Shown piece by piece: positions 58,331 to 64,000 of a stretch of 64,000 nucleotides of DNA (position 1 is the stretch's first letter; every line of letters begins with the position of its first letter). The notes beneath the pieces were generated by a model that worked only from the letters and a program-made list of their open reading frames with translations, did not search any database and was not told where the DNA came from. The DNA comes from Calendula officinalis (lineage: Eukaryota; Streptophyta; Magnoliopsida; Asterales; Asteraceae), in the NCBI GenBank assembly GCA_963853835.1, contig OY970835.1, forward strand, positions 12,034,501 to 12,098,500. Reading direction: 5' to 3'. The position numbers and the translations under genes were made by a program.

Positions 58331-61300
58331 GTCATGGCTAGTAGTTATAATGGTTCAAGGGCCATCAGTATCGACTATGGACATCTAGTGGTTGTAATGG
58401 TTCAAGGACCATGGTTATGGGTTATGGACACCTATTACTTGTAAAACGGATATCTATAGGCTATTGGTCATGGCTAGTACTTATAATGGTTCAAGGGCCA
58501 TCGATATGAGTTATGGAGATGCATGTAGAGGTTATAATGGTTCAATGTCCTTGGTTATGGTTATGCACACCTATTAATTGTAAAATGGTTGTCTATAGGC
58601 TATTGGTCATGGCTAGTAGTTATAATGGTTCAAGGGCCATCAATATCAGTTATGGACATCTAGTGGTTAAATGGTTCAAGGACCATGGTTATGGGTTATG
58701 GACACCTATTACTTGCAAAATGCATATCTATAGGCTATTGGTCATGGCTATTAGTTATAATGGTTCAAGGGCCATCAGTATCAGTTATGGACATCTAGTG
58801 GTTATAATGGTTCAAGGACCATGGTTATGGGTTATGGACACCTATTATTTGTAAAATGAATATCTATAGGCTATTGGTCATGGCTAGTAGTTATAATGGT
58901 TCAAGGGCCATCAGTATCAGTTATGGACATCTAGTGGTTATAATGGTTCAAGGACCATGGTTATGGGTTATGGACACCTATTATTTGTAAAATGAATATC
59001 TATAGGCTATTGGTCATGGCTAGTAGTTATAATGGTTCAAGGGCCATCAGTATCAGTTATGGACATCTAGTGGTTATAATGGTTCAAGGACCATGGTTAT
59101 GGGTTATGGACACCTATTACTTGCAAAATGCATATCTATAGGCTATTGGTCATGGCTATTAGTTATAATGGTTCAAGGGCCATCAGTATCAGTTATGGAC
59201 ATCTAGTGGTTATAATGGTTCAAGGACCATGGTTATGGGTTATGGACACCTATTATTTGTAAAATGAATATCTATAGGCTATTGGTCATGGCTAGTAGTT
59301 ATAATGGTTCAAGGGCCATCAGTATCAGTTATGGACATCTAGTGGTTATAATGGTTCAAGGACCATGGTTATGGGTTATGGACACCTATTACTTGTAAAA
59401 TGGATATCTATAGGCTATTGGTCATGCCTAGTAGTTATAATGGTTTAAGGGCCATCAGTATCAGTTATGGACATCTAGTTGTTATAATGTTCAAGGACCA
59501 TGGTTATGGGTTATGGACACCTATTACTTGTAAAATGATATCTATAGGCTATTGGTCATGGCTAGTAGTTATAATGGTTCAAGGGCCATCGATATGAGTT
59601 ATGGACATGCATGTAGTGGATATAATGGTTCAATGGCCTTGGTTATGGGTTATATACACCTATTACTTGTAAAATGGATATCTCTAGGCTATTGGTAATG
59701 GCTAGTAGTTATAATGGTTTAAGGGACATCAGTATCAGTTATGGACATCTAGTGGTTATAATGTTCAAGTGCCATTGTTATGGGTTATGGACACATATTA
59801 CTTGTAAAATGGATAAATATAGGCTATTGGTCATGGCTAGTAGTTATAATGGTTCAAGGGCCATCGATATGAGTCATGGACATGCATGTAGTGGTTATAA
59901 TGGTTCAATGGCCTTGGTTATGGGTTATGCACACCTATTACTTGTAAAATGGATATCTATTGGCTATTGGTAATGGCTAGTAGTTATAATGGTTCAAGGG
60001 CCATCCAGTTAGGGAAATCTAGTAATTATAATGTTCAAGGACCATGGTTACGGGTTATGGACACCTATTACTTGTAAAATGGATATCTATAGGCTATTGG
60101 TCATGGCTAGTAGTTATAATGGTTCAAGGGCCATCGATATGAGTCATGGACATGCATGTAGTGGTTATAATGGTTCAATGGCCTTGGTTATGGGTTATGC
60201 ACACCTATTACTTGAAAAATGGATATCTATTGGCTATTGGTAATGGCTAGTAGTTATAATGGTTCAAGGGCCATCCAGTTAGGGAAATTTAGTAATTATA
60301 ATGTTCAAGGACCATGGTTACGGGTTATGGACACCTATTACTTGTAAAATGGATATCTATAGGCTATTGGTCATGGCTAGTAGTTATAATGGTTCAAGGG
60401 CCATCGATATGAGTTATGGACATGCATGTAGAGGTTATAATGGTTCAATGTCCTTGGTTATGGTTATGCACACCTATTAATTGTAAAATGGTTGTCTATA
60501 GGCTATTGGTCATGGCTAGTAGTTATAATGGTTCAAGGGCCATCAATATCAGTTATGGACATCTAGTGGTTAAATGGTTCAAGGACCATGGTTATGGGTT
60601 ATGGACACCTATTACTTGCAAAATGCATATCTATAGGCTATTGGTCATGGCTATTAGTTATAATGGTTCAAGGGCCATCAGTATCAGTTATGGACATCTA
60701 GTGGTTATAATGGTTCAAGGACCATGGTTATGGGTTATGGACACCTATTATTTGTAAAATGAATATCTATAGGCTATTGGTCATGGCTAGTAGTTATAAT
60801 GGTTCAAGGGCCATCAGTATCAGTTATGGACATCTATTGGTTATAATGGTTCAAGGACCATGGTTATGGGTTATGGACACCTATCACTTGTAAAATGGAT
60901 ATCTATAGGCTATTGGTCATGCCTAGTAGTTATAATGGTTTAAGGGCCATCAGTATCAGTTATGGACATCTAGTTGTTATAATGTTCAAGGACCATGGTT
61001 ATGGGTTATGGACACCTATTACTTGTAAAATGATATCTATAGGCTATTGGTCATGGCTAGTAGTTATAATGGTTCAAGGGCCATCGATATGAGTTATGGA
61101 CATGCATGTAGTGGATATAATGGTTCAATGGCCTTGGTTATGGGTTATATACACCTATTACTTGTAAAATGGATATCTATTGGCTATTGGTAATGGCTAG
61201 TAGTTATAATGGTTTAAGGGACATCAATATCAGTTATGGACATCTAGTGGTTATAACGTTCAAGGACCATTGTTATGGGTTATGGACACCTATTACTTGT

Positions 61301-64000
61301 AAAATGGATAAATATAGGCTATTGGTCATGGCTAGTAGTTATAATGGTTCAAGGGCCATTGATATGAGTCATGGACATGCATGTAGTGGTTATAATGGTT
61401 CAATGGCCTTGGTTATGGGTTATACACACCTATTACTTGTAAAACGGATATTTATAGGCTATTGGTCATGGCTAGTAGTTATAATGGATCAAGGGCCATC
61501 AGTGTCAGTTATGGACATCTAGTGGTTATAATGGTTCGAGGACCATGGTTATGGGTTATGGACACCTATTACTTGTAAAATGGATATCTATAGGCTATTG
61601 GTCATGCCTAGTAGTTATAATGGTTCAAGGGCCATCAGTATCAGTTATGGACATCTAGTGGTTATAATGTTCAAGGACCATGGTTATGGGTTATGGACAC
61701 CTATTACTTGTAAAATGGATATCTATAGGCTATTGGTCATGGCTAGTGGTTATAATGGTTCAAGGGCCATCAGTATCAGTTATGGACATCTAGTAGTTAT
61801 AATGGTTCAAGGACCATAGTTATGGGTTATGGACACCTATTACTTGTAAAATGGATATCTATAGGCTATTGGTCATGCCTAGTAGTTATAATGGTTTAAG
61901 GGCCATCAGTATCAGTTATGGACATCTAGTTGTTAAAATGTTCAAGGACCATGGTTATGGGTTATGGACACCTATTACTTGTAAAATGATATCTATAGGC
62001 TATTGGTCATGGCTAGTAGTTATAATGGTTCAAGGGCCATCGATATGAGTTATGGACATGCCATGTAGTGGATATAATGGTTCAATGGCCTTGGTTATGG
62101 GTTATATACACCTATTACTTGTAAAATGGATATCTCTAGGCTATTGGTAATGGCTAGTAGTTATAATGGTTTAAGGGACATCAGTATCAGTTATGGACAT
62201 CTAGTGGTTATAATGTTCAAGTGCCTTTGTTATGGGTTATGGACACATATTACTTGTAAAATGGATAAATATAGGCTATTGGTCATGGCTAGTTGTTATA
62301 ATGGTTCAAGGGCCATCGATATGAGTCATGGACATGCATGTAGTGGTTATAATGGTTCAATGGCCTTGGTTATGGGCTATGCACACCTATTACTTGTAAA
62401 ATGGATATCTATTGGCTATTGGTAATGGCTAGTAGTTATAATGGTTTAAGAGACATCGGTATCAGTTATGGACATCTAGTGGTTATAACGTTCAAGGACC
62501 ATTGTTATGGATTATGGACACCTATTACTTGTAAAATGGATAAATATAGGCTATTGGTCATGGCTAGTAGTTATAATGGTTCAAGGGCCATCGATATGAG
62601 TCATGGACATGCATGTAGTGGTTATAATGGTTCAATGGGCTTGGTTATGGGTTATACACACCTATTACTTGTAAAATGGATATCTCTAGGCTATTGGTCA
62701 TGGCTAGTAGTTATAATGGTTTAAGGGACATCAGTATCAGTTATGGACATCTAGTGGTTATAATGTTCAAGGACCATTGTTATGGGTTATGGACACATAT
62801 TACTTGTAAAATGGATAAATATAGGCTATTGGTCATGGCTAGTAGTTATAATGGTTCAAGGGCCATCGATATGAGTCATGGACATGCATGTAGTGGTTAT
62901 AATGGTTCAATGGCCTTGGTTATGGGTTATGCACACCTATTACTTGTAAAATGGATATCTATTGGCTATTGGTAATGGCTAGTAGTTATAATGTTTTAAG
63001 GGACATCAGTATCAGTTATGGACATCTAGTGGTTATAACGTTCAAGGACCATTGTTATGGGTTATGGACACCTATTACTTGTAAAATGGATAAATATAGG
63101 CTATTGGTCATGGCTAGTAGTTATAATGGTTCAAGGGCCATCGATATGAGTCATGGACATGCATGTAGTGGTTATAATGGTTCAATGGCCTTGGTTATGG
63201 GTTATACACACCAATTACTTGTAAAATGGATATCTCTAGGCTATTGGTAATGGCTAGTAGTTATAATGGTTTAAGGGACATCAGTATCAGTTATGGACAT
63301 CTAGTGGTTATAATGTTCAAGTGCCATTGTTATGGGTTATGGACACATATTACTTGTAAAATGGATAAATATAGGCTATTGGTCATGGCTAGTAGTTATA
63401 ATGGTTCAAGGGCCATCGATATGAGTCATGGACATGCATGTAGTGGTTATAATGGTTCAATGGCCTTGGTTATGGGCTATGCACACCTATTACTTGTAAA
63501 ATGGATATCTCTAGGCTATTGGTCATGGCTAGTAGTTATAATGGTTTAAGGGACATCAGTATCAGTTGTACATCTAGTGGTTATAATGTTCAAGGACCAT
63601 TGTTATGGGTTATGGACACATATTACTATAAAATGGATAAATATAGGCTATTGGTCATGGCTAGTAGTTATAATGGTTCAAGGGCCATCGATATGAGTCA
63701 TGGACATGCATGTAGTGGTTATAATGGTTCAATGGCCTTGGTTATGGGCTATGCACACCTATTACTTGTAAAATGGATATCTATTGGCTATTGGTAATGG
63801 CTAGTAGTTATAATGGTTTAAGAGACATCGGTATCCGTTATGGACATCTAGTGGTTATAACGTTCAAGGACCATTGTTATGGATTATGGACACCTATTAC
63901 TTGTAAAATGGATAAATATAGGCTATTGGTCATGGCTAGTAGTTATAATGGTTCAAGGGCCATCGATATGAGTCATGGACATGCATGTAGTGGTTATAAT

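Larger units (their letters stand above)
52383..64000. repeat. 135/140-bp satellite array, right arm
   Basis: About 85 monomers continue the same array after the retrotransposon and run past the window end. The A and B monomer types are the same as on the left. Right-arm variants include TTCAAGTGCCATTG, ATCAGTATCGATTATGG and TTAATTGTAAAATGGTTG. The left-arm variant GGATATCTATATAGGTCATGG was not seen here, so local amplification differs between arms. No gene is supported in this stretch. Confidence 0.96.

Noticed and set aside
24794..63797. Dozens of 60-160-codon frames beginning MDIYRLLVMASSYNG in the second satellite
   Set aside because: They repeat with the 275-bp dimer, shift frame between neighbours and stop inside each repeat. 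They are satellite shadows.

Overview
This window is plant nuclear heterochromatin. I see no host protein-coding gene. About 52 kb of the 64 kb is two unrelated tandem-repeat arrays that abut at about 24,762/24,763. The rest is one near-complete LTR retrotransposon and one probable solo LTR. A plant is indicated by the Ty1/copia Sirevirus-type element (a lineage known from plants), its primer-binding site matching initiator tRNA-Met, and a plant-style intron. The species cannot be named from this sequence; a eudicot is a guess.

Layout. (1) 1-19,557 and 20,317-24,762: a minisatellite of a 7-bp unit, GGCTCAA, about 24 kb or roughly 3,400 units. It is built by nested segmental duplications, including an exact 1,484-bp (212 x 7) block, a 1,015-bp block and an 84-bp triplet. 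(2) 19,558-20,316: a 759-bp probable solo copia-type LTR with a 5-bp target duplication. (3) 24,763-40,897 and 52,383-64,000: a second satellite with alternating monomers of about 135/136 bp and 140 bp (275-bp dimer), about 200 monomers, with higher-order repeats of about 545, 820, 1,095 and 1,910 bp. Each monomer appears to be three diverged copies of a ~45-bp unit. Both arrays run off the window ends.

(4) 40,898-52,382: an 11,485-bp minus-strand Ty1/copia element inserted cleanly in the satellite (target duplication TGTTC). It has two 509-bp LTRs differing at 4 positions, so insertion is recent. In transcription order it carries the 5' LTR, PBS, an 857-aa Gag with two zinc knuckles, a pol region (protease, integrase zinc domain, integrase core, RT-RNase H) split over alternating frames, a third gene (ORF3), a polypurine tract and the 3' LTR.

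ORF3 is the most interesting part. Its two open frames (45,406-44,003 and 43,401-41,488) appear to be two exons joined by a 697-nt GT-AG intron in matching phase, giving a predicted 1,073-aa protein. A TATA box lies about 120 nt upstream of its ATG. A second unexplained feature is a short motif, CAGTAT/ATACTG, that recurs nearly 60 times through LTRs, intergenic DNA, intron and coding sequence, about ten times the random expectation. Gag and ORF3 are open while pol is broken, so this copy may depend on proteins from other copies, or the breaks (two lie in or next to A/T runs) may be sequencing errors. The many long open frames inside the arrays follow from repeat arithmetic and are not annotated as genes.
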